64,000 bases of DNA from Bacteroidetes bacterium UBA1312 (GTDB lineage Bacteria; Bacteroidota; Bacteroidia; Chitinophagales; Chitinophagaceae). The DNA lies in assembly GCA_002307135.1 (NCBI GenBank), contig DBTQ01000022.1:1-64000 (forward strand), written 5' to 3'. The notes below the pieces were generated by a model. The model was not told the DNA's origin and ran no database searches. It was given only the letters and a program-made list of their open reading frames with translations. Of the stretch, positions 33,186-42,181 are shown piece after piece. The position numbers were made by a program, and so were the translations under genes. How positions within the stretch are numbered: the first letter of the stretch is position 1; each line of letters begins with the position of its first letter.

Positions 33186-34136
33186 ATGGCTATAGAAGAA
33201 GTCAAAAAAGAAAAAATCCTTTATTATTTAGGTGCTGGTGCCAGCGCACAAGCTTTACCATTGGCAAGATCAATATGGAAGAATAAACCTGATATGATTG
33301 GAGCAGGTGCTATACCCGATGATTTCCCTATTGCCCCTGAAATAAACGGGTTAGCTTATGAGCTGGAAAAATTTACAGGATTTGTTAATTCATCAGCACA
33401 TAAAGAAGACATCTATTTAGAAAAGATTCAAGCAGCAGGAAAAACATTAGCTAAGCTTGCAAACGACTTTGGAGATGTGGATACTTATGCAAAATACCTT
33501 CAAATTACTGGTCAACATGACAAACTCAATGATCTAAAAAAAACTTTATCACAGTATTTCGCTATTAAACAAACTATCCACGAGGCTCGCGACAAAAGAT
33601 ATTTACCCTGGTTGGTGGGCATAATGAATAATAGTGAATTTCCGGAAAACGTAAAGATACTCAGTTGGAACTATGACTCTCAGGTTCAGCTTGCAGCTAT
33701 GAATTTTGGTGACAATGAAGATATACAGTATGATGTAACAGGTTATTCATATCAGCCTTCAATGATTTCTTGTTATCCTAATCTCGAAGCAAGTGCATCA
33801 CATTCTAACTTATCGCTGATCCATTTAAATGGGCGGGCAGGGTTTAGCAGTTTAGATAAAAGTGGGCGTGAAAGTGTATTCCAAAAGAAGAATTGTAATT
33901 CAAAAGAAGCAGTATTAAATTTTGTATCAGAAAAAGAGATGTGTTCCGCACTAAATTTCGCATGGGAAAAAAGTGGCTACCACAGCCGTTTAATGAAACA
34001 TGTAAAGCACATGATTGATGAAGTAACCATTGTAGTGGTTATTGGTTACTCATTCCCATTCTTTAATCGGGAGGTAGATAAACAGATATTTGAACAGCTA
34101 ATAGCGAATAATACTTTGCACAAAATTTACTTCTAA
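33186..34136 (+). CDS. SIR2-like NAD-binding protein, candidate anti-phage effector, with premature stop
   Basis: A 316-residue SIR2-fold protein. Motifs: YYLGAGASAQALPL (Gly16-Ser20, NAD loop), LSWNYDSQ (Asn162-Asp164), LIHLNG (His213, position of the catalytic His) and VVIGYSFPFFNREVD (287-299), as in the SIR2-like proteins of Thoeris and related defence systems that hydrolyse NAD+. No Zn-finger cysteines are seen, so a histone-type sirtuin is unlikely. After the TAA at 34134-34136 the same frame stays open for 36 codons (from DPNLDGQQLRSQFG to FHIPFEY) to a second TAA at 34245-34247, so the C-terminus seems cut by a nonsense change or is made by readthrough. The nuclease gene starts 25 bases later. 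NAD+ cleavage is inferred from family. Confidence 0.78.
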   Translation: MAIEEVKKEKILYYLGAGASAQALPLARSIWKNKPDMIGAGAIPDDFPIAPEINGLAYELEKFTGFVNSSAHKEDIYLEKIQAAGKTLAKLANDFGDVDTYAKYLQITGQHDKLNDLKKTLSQYFAIKQTIHEARDKRYLPWLVGIMNNSEFPENVKILSWNYDSQVQLAAMNFGDNEDIQYDVTGYSYQPSMISCYPNLEASASHSNLSLIHLNGRAGFSSLDKSGRESVFQKKNCNSKEAVLNFVSEKEMCSALNFAWEKSGYHSRLMKHVKHMIDEVTIVVVIGYSFPFFNREVDKQIFEQLIANNTLHKIYF

Positions 34137-34272
34137 GATCCAAATCTTGATGGTCAGCAACTAAGGTCACAATTCGGTTTAGGAAACAAAATTGATATTG
34201 TACACATCAAACAAACTGATAACTTTCATATTCCGTTTGAGTATTAAGATTTAAAAAAGCCAATTCTAATAT

Positions 34273-35700
34273 ATGAAAATAAGTAAAAAATTTGCGTTGA
34301 ACAAAAGTCAGGCTGAGCTTGATTTTGTTGATATTGACACTAAAAAAGATACTCCTTTGTTTTTAGATCCATTTTTTCTCGGTAATAGATTGGATAGGTG
34401 GTCAATTGAAGCGACTTTGTTATTGAGAAATTTTTTTCAAAGACTTATTGAACTTATTCAGAAAGGTGATGAAAAATCAGCAAGAGAACTGTTTGAACAT
34501 TTAGGTGAGGATAATTCGACTTGTCTTGGAGTATCAAATGACAAACCAGAAGGTAGAGGTCCTGGTGAAAAAGACTCTATAAATATTTATGATAATTTAC
34601 TAAAGAGCCGAGCTATACAAACTGGACTAATCCAGGATATTGAAGATAGCATTTTATTTGTTGATCGTTTTGGGAAAGACAAACTTTCTGATATGACAAC
34701 AAACATTATTAAGAGGCAACTTCTCGAATATACAAACGCACAATGCGATCTTCACAATATTGCTTTAACTGATAATATTCCATCAGGCTATTATTGGTCA
34801 AGTGAAAATCTATCTTGGGAAATTAACTATACTAAGATGCTAGTTGTAGATGGCAAACCTATTACTCTAGTCCCGAAAGGAATTGTGTCATTTAGTGAAT
34901 CATATACTTCTGATAAATATTATAACCACTTTGTCTTAAACTTCTTACAACATGAACATTTAAAAATGAATTCGGCGCTTGTTCAAAAAAGGAAAAATGG
35001 TACACGGTTTGTCACAAAAAAAGATTTGAAGGAAGAGAACCCAAATTCAAAAGAATTTTTAAGGAGATTTACTTTAAAATATCCTGAAGTACTCGTGGAT
35101 TTTAAGACCAAGACTAAAACAAATACTCTAAAAAATATTGAGATTACCGATATCGGAATAAAGGATGTTTGCAAATCTTTGGGCGAGAGGCTTATTCAAA
35201 TTGCTTCGGGCAATCCTTCAGCTTCTGAATTTCACAATACTATTCTTGGAGTATTAGAATTATTATTTTATCCTCATTTAATCAACCCAAGAAAAGAGGC
35301 AGAAATTCATAATGGTAGAAAAAGAATAGATATAACATTTGACAATGCCGCAAGAGAAGGGATCTTTTATCGTTTGTCAGAGAATTTGAAAATACCTTGC
35401 GGTTATATTTTTGTCGAGTGTAAGAATTATTCTGCAGACATTGCTAATCCAGAATTAGATCAGCTTAGCGGTAGATTTTCTACAAATCGTGGGAAAGTCG
35501 GTTTTTTGATATGCCGTAACTTTTTGAATAGAAGTTTATTTATAGAAAGATGTAAGGATACATTTAAAGATGATAGAGGTTTAATAATTCCAATAATTGA
35601 TAGTGATATTATTAACATGCTCGATAATTACAATGAAAACGACGATTTATTTTTTGACAATTATATTTCAAACTTGATAAGAGAAATCACATTGGCATAA
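34273..35700 (+). CDS. PD-(D/E)XK nuclease-like protein, partner of the SIR2-like gene
   Basis: A 475-residue soluble protein. The N-terminal two thirds belong to a conserved but uncharacterised group: ELDFVDIDTKKDTPLFLDPF at the start, KDKLSDMTTNIIKRQLLEYT near residue 135-155, and YYNHFVLNFLQHEHL. The C-terminus has a restriction-endonuclease fold: GRKRIDITF with Asp353, and YIFVECKNYS with Glu382 and Lys384 (D...ExK), then LDQLSGRFSTNRGKVGFLICRNF, as in Mrr-type nucleases. It should cut or bind DNA. Its place directly after a SIR2-like gene suggests a two-gene defence system. I do not recognise the pair as a named system. DNA here is more AT-rich than in the lipid operon, consistent with transfer. 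Confidence 0.72.
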   Translation: MKISKKFALNKSQAELDFVDIDTKKDTPLFLDPFFLGNRLDRWSIEATLLLRNFFQRLIELIQKGDEKSARELFEHLGEDNSTCLGVSNDKPEGRGPGEKDSINIYDNLLKSRAIQTGLIQDIEDSILFVDRFGKDKLSDMTTNIIKRQLLEYTNAQCDLHNIALTDNIPSGYYWSSENLSWEINYTKMLVVDGKPITLVPKGIVSFSESYTSDKYYNHFVLNFLQHEHLKMNSALVQKRKNGTRFVTKKDLKEENPNSKEFLRRFTLKYPEVLVDFKTKTKTNTLKNIEITDIGIKDVCKSLGERLIQIASGNPSASEFHNTILGVLELLFYPHLINPRKEAEIHNGRKRIDITFDNAAREGIFYRLSENLKIPCGYIFVECKNYSADIANPELDQLSGRFSTNRGKVGFLICRNFLNRSLFIERCKDTFKDDRGLIIPIIDSDIINMLDNYNENDDLFFDNYISNLIREITLA

Positions 35701-36023
35701 TTGATTAATTTATTAGTTTGATATGCGATGCTATTCTTTACTCCTATCTTTACTCCAATTGGAATAAAATGAATGAATTCCTAATCAAGAATTGCACCAA
35801 AATGGAAAGTACGTTTAAAGAACCTATTAGAACTTTAGGTTTATACTTAAAGAACAAAGTAACAGTATAATAGCCGAATTGTTCTCTTAAATACGATACT
35901 CTAGAGCCGATTTAATAAAATTGATTCATGAAGTTCATTAGTTCCTGACAATTATTTCCCTTATATCAAACAACACTAATAAGGATGGAATGAATGTCCC
36001 AGTAAATACGATATAAAAACCGC
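35701..36023. other. Intergenic region after the nuclease gene
   Basis: Very AT-rich, between convergent genes. I see no clear terminator. A 33-codon ATG frame at 35769-35870 has no recognisable features and may be remnant sequence. Confidence 0.4.
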
Positions 36024-36845
36024 TCACACTTCAATACTCTTTTGCTTTCCTTTAGCAATGACAGGAGTGGCTTTGTAGGTATAGTTGATGATTAGCCTAG
36101 GATAATAGAAGTTGACGAACTGCTTCACTGTACGCACTATCTTCTTTATATCGATATCAAGAACGGATTGAAATAGCGCTTCATAACGGGTAAGGCCAGA
36201 ACCTTTTTGTTGCTTTAAATGAGTTAGTTCATTTCTGAGGTTTTTCAACTCTCTGATTAGTACCATTTGCTTTGGGTAAACCTTTCCGAAATCTTTGCCA
36301 GACAATGTTGGTATTACTTCGTTTATTTTTTGATCAAACTTAAATGATCGCTCTATTTTTTCTTTGCTCACAGGTTTGTTTTTATGAATGATCTCTTCGT
36401 ATTTAGGCAACTGTTGATTCAAGAAAGCTTCAATAGCGAGGAAGGAAAATATGATACACATACTATTAACTTTAAACAGGTAACTATATGCAACAGCCAG
36501 TTCATTGCTTTTGCTGTAGGGTGTAATATCCTTTTGAAGAATTAACGCCAATTTACTATGGCAGTCATCAAATTGTTTACAAGCATCGAAGGCTAAGGAA
36601 TAGTAAAACGTAACGGGATTAGGCTCCGGTAGCAAAAAGGGAAATCTTTTGTACCACAGTTTGCAAATACCGTAGGCATTGTCATCACTGATATGAATAA
36701 AACAGTGCTGGGAATCTCTCATAAACTTTTTATACTCCCCCTCCTTCATTTTAGGTATAGCATCGAAATTATTCATTGAGGTGCGGTTATCTTTTTTCGG
36801 ATTTGGTTTTCCCACACCACGGTAAGTGATTTTTGTTCCTTTCAT
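36024..36845 (-). CDS. Hypothetical protein with HEPN-like motif
   Basis: A 273-residue, mostly helical soluble protein. Residues about 133-143 (FSFLAIEAFLN, with Glu139 and Asn143) and LRNELTHLK with Arg204 and His209 form the E...N / R-x4-H pattern of HEPN-fold ribonucleases and related proteins. HEPN proteins are frequent effectors in toxin-antitoxin and anti-phage systems. It runs convergent to the SIR2-like/nuclease pair. A shorter start at Met24 is possible. The call rests on two short motifs, so a non-catalytic HEPN-like or unrelated helical protein remains possible. Confidence 0.45.
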   Translation of the reverse strand: MKGTKITYRGVGKPNPKKDNRTSMNNFDAIPKMKEGEYKKFMRDSQHCFIHISDDNAYGICKLWYKRFPFLLPEPNPVTFYYSLAFDACKQFDDCHSKLALILQKDITPYSKSNELAVAYSYLFKVNSMCIIFSFLAIEAFLNQQLPKYEEIIHKNKPVSKEKIERSFKFDQKINEVIPTLSGKDFGKVYPKQMVLIRELKNLRNELTHLKQQKGSGLTRYEALFQSVLDIDIKKIVRTVKQFVNFYYPRLIINYTYKATPVIAKGKQKSIEV

Positions 36846-37111
36846 AAGATTGATTTTTTAGTCCATTTATAAATTATGTCTTACTCTGATTTTTGTTAAA
36901 GAAACAAATTATGTTTGAACAGTTGACCTTTGTCAAGCTGGATTGATTATTACTTTTCGGTGAATTTATAATTGTAGAGCAGATCAGTGCTTTAAAAGCG
37001 CATTATTTGAGTACATTTATCGCACATCAGCAGTATGCAAATAGGTGGTAGCAAAAAAGAGCTCGGTAAGATTTGTTCCTCCACTATTTTATTAACCCAA
37101 CAACAAAAAAC

Positions 37112-39031
37112 ATGGCAGATTACAGAACTCCCGGAGTATATATCGTAGAAAAAAACGCTTTCCCCAATCAGGATGGTACAGTAGTGGCAGTAGCAACCGC
37201 CATTCCGGTTTTTATAGGCTATACCGAAAAAGCGGAACGGAACGGGAAGTCGCTGAAAGGGATACCTACTAAGTTGAATTCATTGGCGGAGTACACAGCA
37301 CTATTCGGGGGCAGCTACCAGCACCTGTTTGAAATAAAATCGGCCAACACTTCCGCGACAGATACCTTTAAACTGGGCGAAAGCGCATATACTGTGGCGG
37401 TCACCAAAACATTCCGTTTGTACAACTGTATGCGCTTTTTTTACGCGAACGGCGGTGCCGATTGTTATATCCTCTCGGTAGGTGACTATAGCGGTATCGT
37501 AGTGGCTACAGAACTGATGAATGAACAGGTGCAAACCGCACTGGAAAAAGAGTTTGAGCCTACACTGATTGTTATACCCGATGCACTGGAAGTAGCGACC
37601 ACCAACAGCAGTGCTTGCTACCAAATATATACAGATGTGCTGAACCATTGCCGGAAAACACAAAACCGCATGGGGATATTTGATGTGCCGCAAATGAGTA
37701 ATGACGACCAGGCCAATATAGATGCATTCAGAAATGGCATGGGTGCTAATAACCTGAACTATGGGACAGCCTATTACCCGATGCTGCATACCACTATAAT
37801 AGACAGCACAGAGGTATCGTTCAAAAATCTGGTACCGTTGCCCGCAACAGCAGATGCCGCAAGCGATACACTCGATGACCTGCGGGCAGCATCAGCAGCT
37901 TTGAACGGGGAAGCAATTATTGCGGAGCAGTTCGTCCATTCCTTGTCCGACACATCGGCCGTGAAAGCGGAGGCAGTACAAAATGCAGCAGCGCTCAGGG
38001 CTAAAGCGGATGCCTGCCTGGAAGACATACAGAAGAGCATCACCACCATCAACTTTGCCAGAGCCAAAGCTTTGACAGATGCGCTGGCGCTACAAACCTC
38101 CGCAGAGGCTATGGCTGATACGGAATCAAATAAGGCAGCACTACTGGCAACGGCAACAAAGGCCGTGAAGGATGCTACTGACGCGCTGACAATGACCGTA
38201 AACGGATCGAGGCCGCGCATTCTGGTGGACAGCACAAAGACCGCAACAACAGCAATAGCCGGCGCCATACCGGTACTGATGACGCTGCTGACGGAAACAC
38301 AGGCAACGACTGTGCTGACCCAGGCAGCTCATACAAAACCTGTAAGCAATGCAGATGATATGCGCCAGGCCGAAACAAATTTCCATCAAGACTTAATAGC
38401 TTGTAGCCCTACTTATGTATGCTTAATGAATGAGCTGCTGCGCCAACTGAATGAATTGCCGCCGTCGGCAGCTATGGCAGGTATCTATACTATGGTGGAT
38501 AACACGCGCGGGGTATGGAAAGCACCGGCCAACGTAGCGTTGAACGGTGTAACTGCACCTGTGGCCAACATCACAGAGGATCTACAGGCGAATTTTAATG
38601 TGGATCCGGTGAGCGGAAAATCCATCAACTGTATCCGGCAGTTTACCGGCATAGGCCCGATGGTATGGGGTGCCCGCACACTGGACGGTAATAGTGAAGA
38701 CTGGCGCTACATCAATGTAAGAAGAACTGTGATGATGATAGAGCAATCGATAAAGCTGGCTACGCGTGCCTATGTTTTTGAGCCCAATACCGCTGCTACA
38801 TGGACGACTGTGCAAAGTATGATCTCTAATTTTCTGACCAACCTGTGGAAACAGGGCGGCCTGGTGGGTGCAACCCCGGCAGATGCATTTTCAGTACAAA
38901 TAGGCCTGGGCACCACCATGACTCCTAATGATATACTGGACGGGATGATGCTCGTAACCGTTCAGGTGGCTGTTGCACATCCGGCAGAGTTCATTGTGCT
39001 GACCTTCCAGCAGCAAATGCAGCAATCGTAG
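37112..39031 (+). CDS. Orphan contractile-tail sheath protein
   Basis: A 639-residue protein of the phage-tail-sheath family (phage, eCIS or R-type tailocin). The start MADYRTPGVYIVEKNAFPN and VAVATAIPVFIGYTEKA are the classic sheath N-terminus; the C-terminal domain has YINVRRTVMMIEQSIKLATRAYVFEPN, then LVGATPADAFSVQIGLG and ending in HPAEFIVLTFQQ. Residues about 240-370 are an unusual Ala/Thr-rich, helical insertion (AADAASDTLDDLRAAS, KADACLEDIQKSI, ALLATATKAVKDATDAL). No tube, baseplate, spike or ATPase gene is nearby, so the sheath is alone in this window. The ATG at 37112 starts the conserved region; an upstream TTG is unlikely. Confidence 0.88.
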   Translation: MADYRTPGVYIVEKNAFPNQDGTVVAVATAIPVFIGYTEKAERNGKSLKGIPTKLNSLAEYTALFGGSYQHLFEIKSANTSATDTFKLGESAYTVAVTKTFRLYNCMRFFYANGGADCYILSVGDYSGIVVATELMNEQVQTALEKEFEPTLIVIPDALEVATTNSSACYQIYTDVLNHCRKTQNRMGIFDVPQMSNDDQANIDAFRNGMGANNLNYGTAYYPMLHTTIIDSTEVSFKNLVPLPATADAASDTLDDLRAASAALNGEAIIAEQFVHSLSDTSAVKAEAVQNAAALRAKADACLEDIQKSITTINFARAKALTDALALQTSAEAMADTESNKAALLATATKAVKDATDALTMTVNGSRPRILVDSTKTATTAIAGAIPVLMTLLTETQATTVLTQAAHTKPVSNADDMRQAETNFHQDLIACSPTYVCLMNELLRQLNELPPSAAMAGIYTMVDNTRGVWKAPANVALNGVTAPVANITEDLQANFNVDPVSGKSINCIRQFTGIGPMVWGARTLDGNSEDWRYINVRRTVMMIEQSIKLATRAYVFEPNTAATWTTVQSMISNFLTNLWKQGGLVGATPADAFSVQIGLGTTMTPNDILDGMMLVTVQVAVAHPAEFIVLTFQQQMQQS

Positions 39032-39221
39032 TGTGAGGGTTCTATTAAAATCATGCAATAGCACTGCGCATAAAAGTAAACGTACGCGGCTCCACAATAA
39101 AACTACAGTATAGTAGTGCGTCAAGGTGCACGCTTTGGCTCGTTGCTACCTACAGGCTAACAGAAGGCACAGGTACTTACAAATCCGGGCAAATCACTAA
39201 ATTTGAGGTGAAGTCTATATC

Positions 39222-39986
39222 ATGAGCAAACACCAACCACTCCTACTGCATATACCCGAGCCCTGCACACAGCAATGGGCTGAGATGATGGATGCAGCGC
39301 AGGGTAAGTTTTGTGCACACTGCCAAAAAACAGTAACAGACATTACCGGCCTGAGCGATGCGGCTATAGCCCGGCTATTGGCACAACAACCGGACATACA
39401 TTGTATCCGTGCGCGCAGTACCCAACTGAATAGGGCTATAGTGCCGGCAAGGTCCGCGCCTCATGGTCTGTATCGTACAGCCGTAGCACTGGGTCTCACC
39501 ATTGTATTGGCCGGTGTCAGCCCTGGCACTGCCCACCCCAAAGCGCCGCTTACAGAACAGTATGGCTGCACAGATGATGACACACCTGAGTGGAACGACT
39601 CCGGCAATGAACCATCTGTAAGTGGTGTAGTGCAGGATCGGCAATGCAAACCTCTGGCTTATGCGCTGCTGAGTTGCTACTACGCCGGGAAGCTGATGAG
39701 TCAAACTACAACAGATGAAAAAGGTTATTTCCACATTGGCCATTTGCACCACCTGAAGAAAAATGAATCCTATAATTTGATGGTAGTAGCGGAGGGCTAT
39801 CAGGCGCAGCACAGGCTATTGTACAACAAGGATGTGCATAGCGCAGGGCAACTGCACATCACTCTGGAACCGGAGCCGCAAGCAGAAATAATGATGGGCA
39901 TGAGGGGTCCTACATTTAACAGACCTTTCAATGACGACACAACAGATAAGGATTCGCTCGGTCATATACCCTATACGCCACGTTGA
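39222..39986 (+). CDS. Membrane protein with Cys-rich N-terminal domain and carboxypeptidase-regulatory domain
   Basis: A 254-residue protein. The first 60 residues have the pattern IPEPCTQQWAEMM...GKFCAHCQKTVTDIT..SD...CIR, a Cys-rich module found at the start of many Bacteroidota proteins, probably cytosolic. A transmembrane helix follows (about 83-100, AVALGLTIVLAGVSPG). The outer part has a CarboxypepD_reg-like fold (VSGVVQDRQCKPLAYALLSC, TTTDEKGYFHIGHL, VVAEGYQAQHRLLY). This layout resembles a small signalling or scaffold protein, but no function is known. It stands 190 bases after the tail-sheath gene with no sign of coupling. Confidence 0.65.
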   Translation: MSKHQPLLLHIPEPCTQQWAEMMDAAQGKFCAHCQKTVTDITGLSDAAIARLLAQQPDIHCIRARSTQLNRAIVPARSAPHGLYRTAVALGLTIVLAGVSPGTAHPKAPLTEQYGCTDDDTPEWNDSGNEPSVSGVVQDRQCKPLAYALLSCYYAGKLMSQTTTDEKGYFHIGHLHHLKKNESYNLMVVAEGYQAQHRLLYNKDVHSAGQLHITLEPEPQAEIMMGMRGPTFNRPFNDDTTDKDSLGHIPYTPR

Positions 39987-40067
39987 TGGCTCCTCCTACC
40001 TTAACAAGATCTTGTATTTCACACGCATTATTTATAACTATCTTCGTACATATTAAATAGTATGGTT

Positions 40068-40541
40068 ATGAAAAATTTAGTTTTTATTGCTTCGACTGCA
40101 ATTGTATTGACATCCTGCGGCAACAACAATGCCGAACTAGCCAAGTTGCAACAGCAAAAAAGTCTGGATTCGATGAATATGGCATTGCAACAACAACAGG
40201 CAAAAATGGCGCAGCAAAAGACAATAGACTCTATGAGTGCTTTGTCGAAAACAAACAAAAGCACGGAAAGAGTTGGTGGACATGGCAGCTATAGCTCTGG
40301 CAACACTCAGTATGTACAGGGCAATGCAGCCAGAGCCGAAGCTCCTGCTCCTACTAAAAAGAAGAAGGGTTGGAGCGGTGCAGCCAAAGGTGCCGTAATA
40401 GGTGCTGGTGTAGGCGCGCTATCGGGTGCACTGATCGATAATAAAAAAGGCAGAGGTGCTATAATAGGCGGTGTAGCAGGTGCCGGTATAGGTGCAGGCA
40501 CAGGTGCTATAATAGATGATACTAAAAAGAAAAAGAAATAA
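40068..40541 (+). CDS. Lipoprotein with glycine-zipper domain
   Basis: A 157-residue protein from the ATG at 40068; another ATG two codons upstream is possible. The signal ends in the lipobox IVLTSCG. A Gln-rich coiled region (LQQQKSLDSMNMALQQQQ) is followed by a basic linker and a glycine zipper: KGAVIGAGVGALSGALIDNKKG, then GGVAGAGIGAGTGAIID and a poly-Lys end. Proteins of this type anchor in the outer membrane and insert glycine-zipper helices; the role is structural and otherwise unknown. A strong terminator follows 41 bases after the stop. Confidence 0.8.
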   Translation: MKNLVFIASTAIVLTSCGNNNAELAKLQQQKSLDSMNMALQQQQAKMAQQKTIDSMSALSKTNKSTERVGGHGSYSSGNTQYVQGNAARAEAPAPTKKKKGWSGAAKGAVIGAGVGALSGALIDNKKGRGAIIGGVAGAGIGAGTGAIIDDTKKKKK

Positions 40542-40582
40542 AACATAATGACTTCGCCCATAGTGAAGGCACAACACAAAGG

Positions 40583-40624
40583 AAGTCCCGCTAAGCCTAT
40601 TATAGAGCGCTTAGCGGGACTTTT
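40583..40624 (+). terminator. Intrinsic terminator
   Basis: A perfect 14-bp stem, AAGTCCCGCTAAGC (40583-40596) with 40609-40622, a 12-base loop, and a T-run at the 3' side. It ends the glycine-zipper lipoprotein transcript. Confidence 0.85.
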
Positions 40625-40688
40625 AATACCCACTTAATTTTGTGCCTGCAAATCGGTAAATTTGGGCGTAAATGAACCGTAATAACTG

Positions 40689-41414
40689 ATGTGGCGTTAT
40701 AATATAATATGGGTATGGCTACTCTATACCGCATCGGTAAGCGCACAGTCGGAAGAGCGCGAACTACGCTACGACTATGCCCACCGCAGCGATATAATAG
40801 TAGCGGCTCAACTACTACAGGCCGATACACTGGCACTTACCAAAATATCGTGGCCCGCCTATACACTATCAGCGGCCGATTTTATCAGCTCTCGGGTGCA
40901 CGATTCTTTATTGCGTGCTTATAACAGGAACTACTACAGGGACGATTCTCTTCGAAAAGCGAAAGCGAAGGTTCAAGCTAAAGCTAAAGAACAGGCAGCT
41001 ATAAAAGCAGCACGCAGGCAGCATGAGCGCATACCACTATCGGTACCTATACCCGAAGAAGCATATACAGCAGTTGCAGCGTTGACCACCATCTACCGCT
41101 ACAACATAAGGGTGAATGAAATACTCGAAAAACGCAGCGATACCAACATCCATAATAGCTATATGCAGCTGCGGCGTGGCGACACTATTACAGTATTAAT
41201 ACCACAGGGCAGGTATGGCAGCAAAGCATTGTCGAAGCATAATCGTTACTGCGTGGTCTATTTTAAAGAATCGGAATACTACAAATCAGATCAGTTGTCC
41301 AAAATGTTTAAAACACCCGAACTGGAAGCTTATTACCGCAAGAGCAAAACATTTTGGCTGGATACCGGAAGGGCGGAACAGGATATATGGAAGCCTGTAA
41401 TCTGGCAAAAGTAA
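40689..41414 (+). CDS. Hypothetical secreted protein
   Basis: A 241-residue protein with a signal peptide (MWRYNIIWVWLLYTASVSAQ). The mature protein has a charged coiled-coil-like stretch, AKAKVQAKAKEQAAIKAARR, and a C-terminal region rich in Tyr and Lys (YCVVYFKESEYYKSDQL, TFWLDTGRAEQDIW). No known domain is visible. It is a single gene between two intrinsic terminators. Confidence 0.65.
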   Translation: MWRYNIIWVWLLYTASVSAQSEERELRYDYAHRSDIIVAAQLLQADTLALTKISWPAYTLSAADFISSRVHDSLLRAYNRNYYRDDSLRKAKAKVQAKAKEQAAIKAARRQHERIPLSVPIPEEAYTAVAALTTIYRYNIRVNEILEKRSDTNIHNSYMQLRRGDTITVLIPQGRYGSKALSKHNRYCVVYFKESEYYKSDQLSKMFKTPELEAYYRKSKTFWLDTGRAEQDIWKPVIWQK

Positions 41415-41421
41415 ACACAAT

Positions 41422-41456
41422 AAAAAAGGTGAACAGTGATGCTGTTCACCTTTTTT
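41422..41456 (+). terminator. Intrinsic terminator
   Basis: A 15-bp perfect stem, AAAAAAGGTGAACAG (41422-41436) with 41442-41456, a five-base loop TGATG and a terminal T-run. It follows the hypothetical secreted-protein gene by eight bases and is symmetrical enough to act on both strands. Confidence 0.88.
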
Positions 41457-41902
41457 ATTGACCAGCAATGGACGATATAAAACGGTAACAATTAATAACT
41501 AACAAAGAAGGAATTGTTTATTTAACGTTAATCCTTATAATCGAATTTGGATATATTTAATTCTGTTAATAAAAATACTATCTTTATTTTTGAATATAGG
41601 TTGGTGCAGAATGATGAATGCAGAATACGGTTGGGCAGGGTGGTCATATACATTAATGATACCAAGGGATCGCTAGAATATATTTTTAAAAAACGTGGAA
41701 ATTTCCTCGGTTTAAAGAGGAATGATGCTGTAGGTTTGTAAGCGTTTAGAAAGGAGGGCAGCACTATAGTTGATGGGATAAGGAATAGTTTTAAAAATTT
41801 GCTCCGTTGAAAAATGCTGCATAAAACCAAAACCGAAACTTCGTTTTAAACGTTAATATCTATAAGATAAACCTATGTGCAAACACTTAAAATAACAGAA
41901 AC
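41457..41902. other. Intergenic region with interspersed palindrome
   Basis: AT-rich DNA without a convincing gene. A 64-codon TTG frame (41547-41741) runs into the repeat, which is read as KKRGNFLG at its end, so it is probably not coding. The palindrome copy 4 lies at 41697-41706. Confidence 0.45.
41697..41706. repeat. Interspersed palindrome, copy 4
   Basis: GGAAATTTCC in the context TTTTTAAAAAACGTGGAAAT, ending TTCCTCGG. About 197 bases before the small gene at 41903. Confidence 0.65.
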
Positions 41903-42181
41903 ATGGAACAAATCATCATCCAAACGACAACAGATGTTCATTACTTCTTTCAAATGCTACAGGAGCAGTATGGGATTATTGTTCATCCGGACAATGATTT
42001 TAGGGATTATTTGACACACGACACCCAGAAGCCAATTTTCAAAATGGAAGAAGCAGATTATCTGAACGAACTGATGACAATATGCTTTCAAGTGTGCCGA
42101 AAATCGGCAGTTGAAATTTATGAGTTATCCATAGTACATCAATATAAGACCAACTTTATGTCGTTTGCTTCCAACGGATAA
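41903..42181 (+). CDS. Small hypothetical protein
   Basis: A 92-residue soluble protein (MEQIIIQTTTDVHYFFQMLQEQYGI...). Acidic, with the look of a folded alpha/beta domain: DDxF-like DNDFRDYLTH and ending SIVHQYKTNFMSF. I recognise no family. An ATG follows an A-rich leader, and amino-acid composition is protein-like, so it is probably real. It could be part of the accessory region; no partner gene is evident. Confidence 0.5.
   Translation: MEQIIIQTTTDVHYFFQMLQEQYGIIVHPDNDFRDYLTHDTQKPIFKMEEADYLNELMTICFQVCRKSAVEIYELSIVHQYKTNFMSFASNG

Noticed and set aside
37301..38389. Several minus-strand frames inside the tail-sheath gene
   Set aside because: Low-complexity Ala/Ser/Cys-rich translations antisense to a well-supported gene; shadows.
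37112..39031. Prophage or complete contractile injection system around the tail-sheath gene
   Set aside because: No tube, baseplate, spike, terminase, capsid, portal or integrase gene is visible anywhere in the window; only the sheath is present.
41547..41741. 64-codon frame before the interspersed palindrome
   Set aside because: It begins with TTG, has no features, and its end is formed by the repeat element itself (KKRGNFLG).
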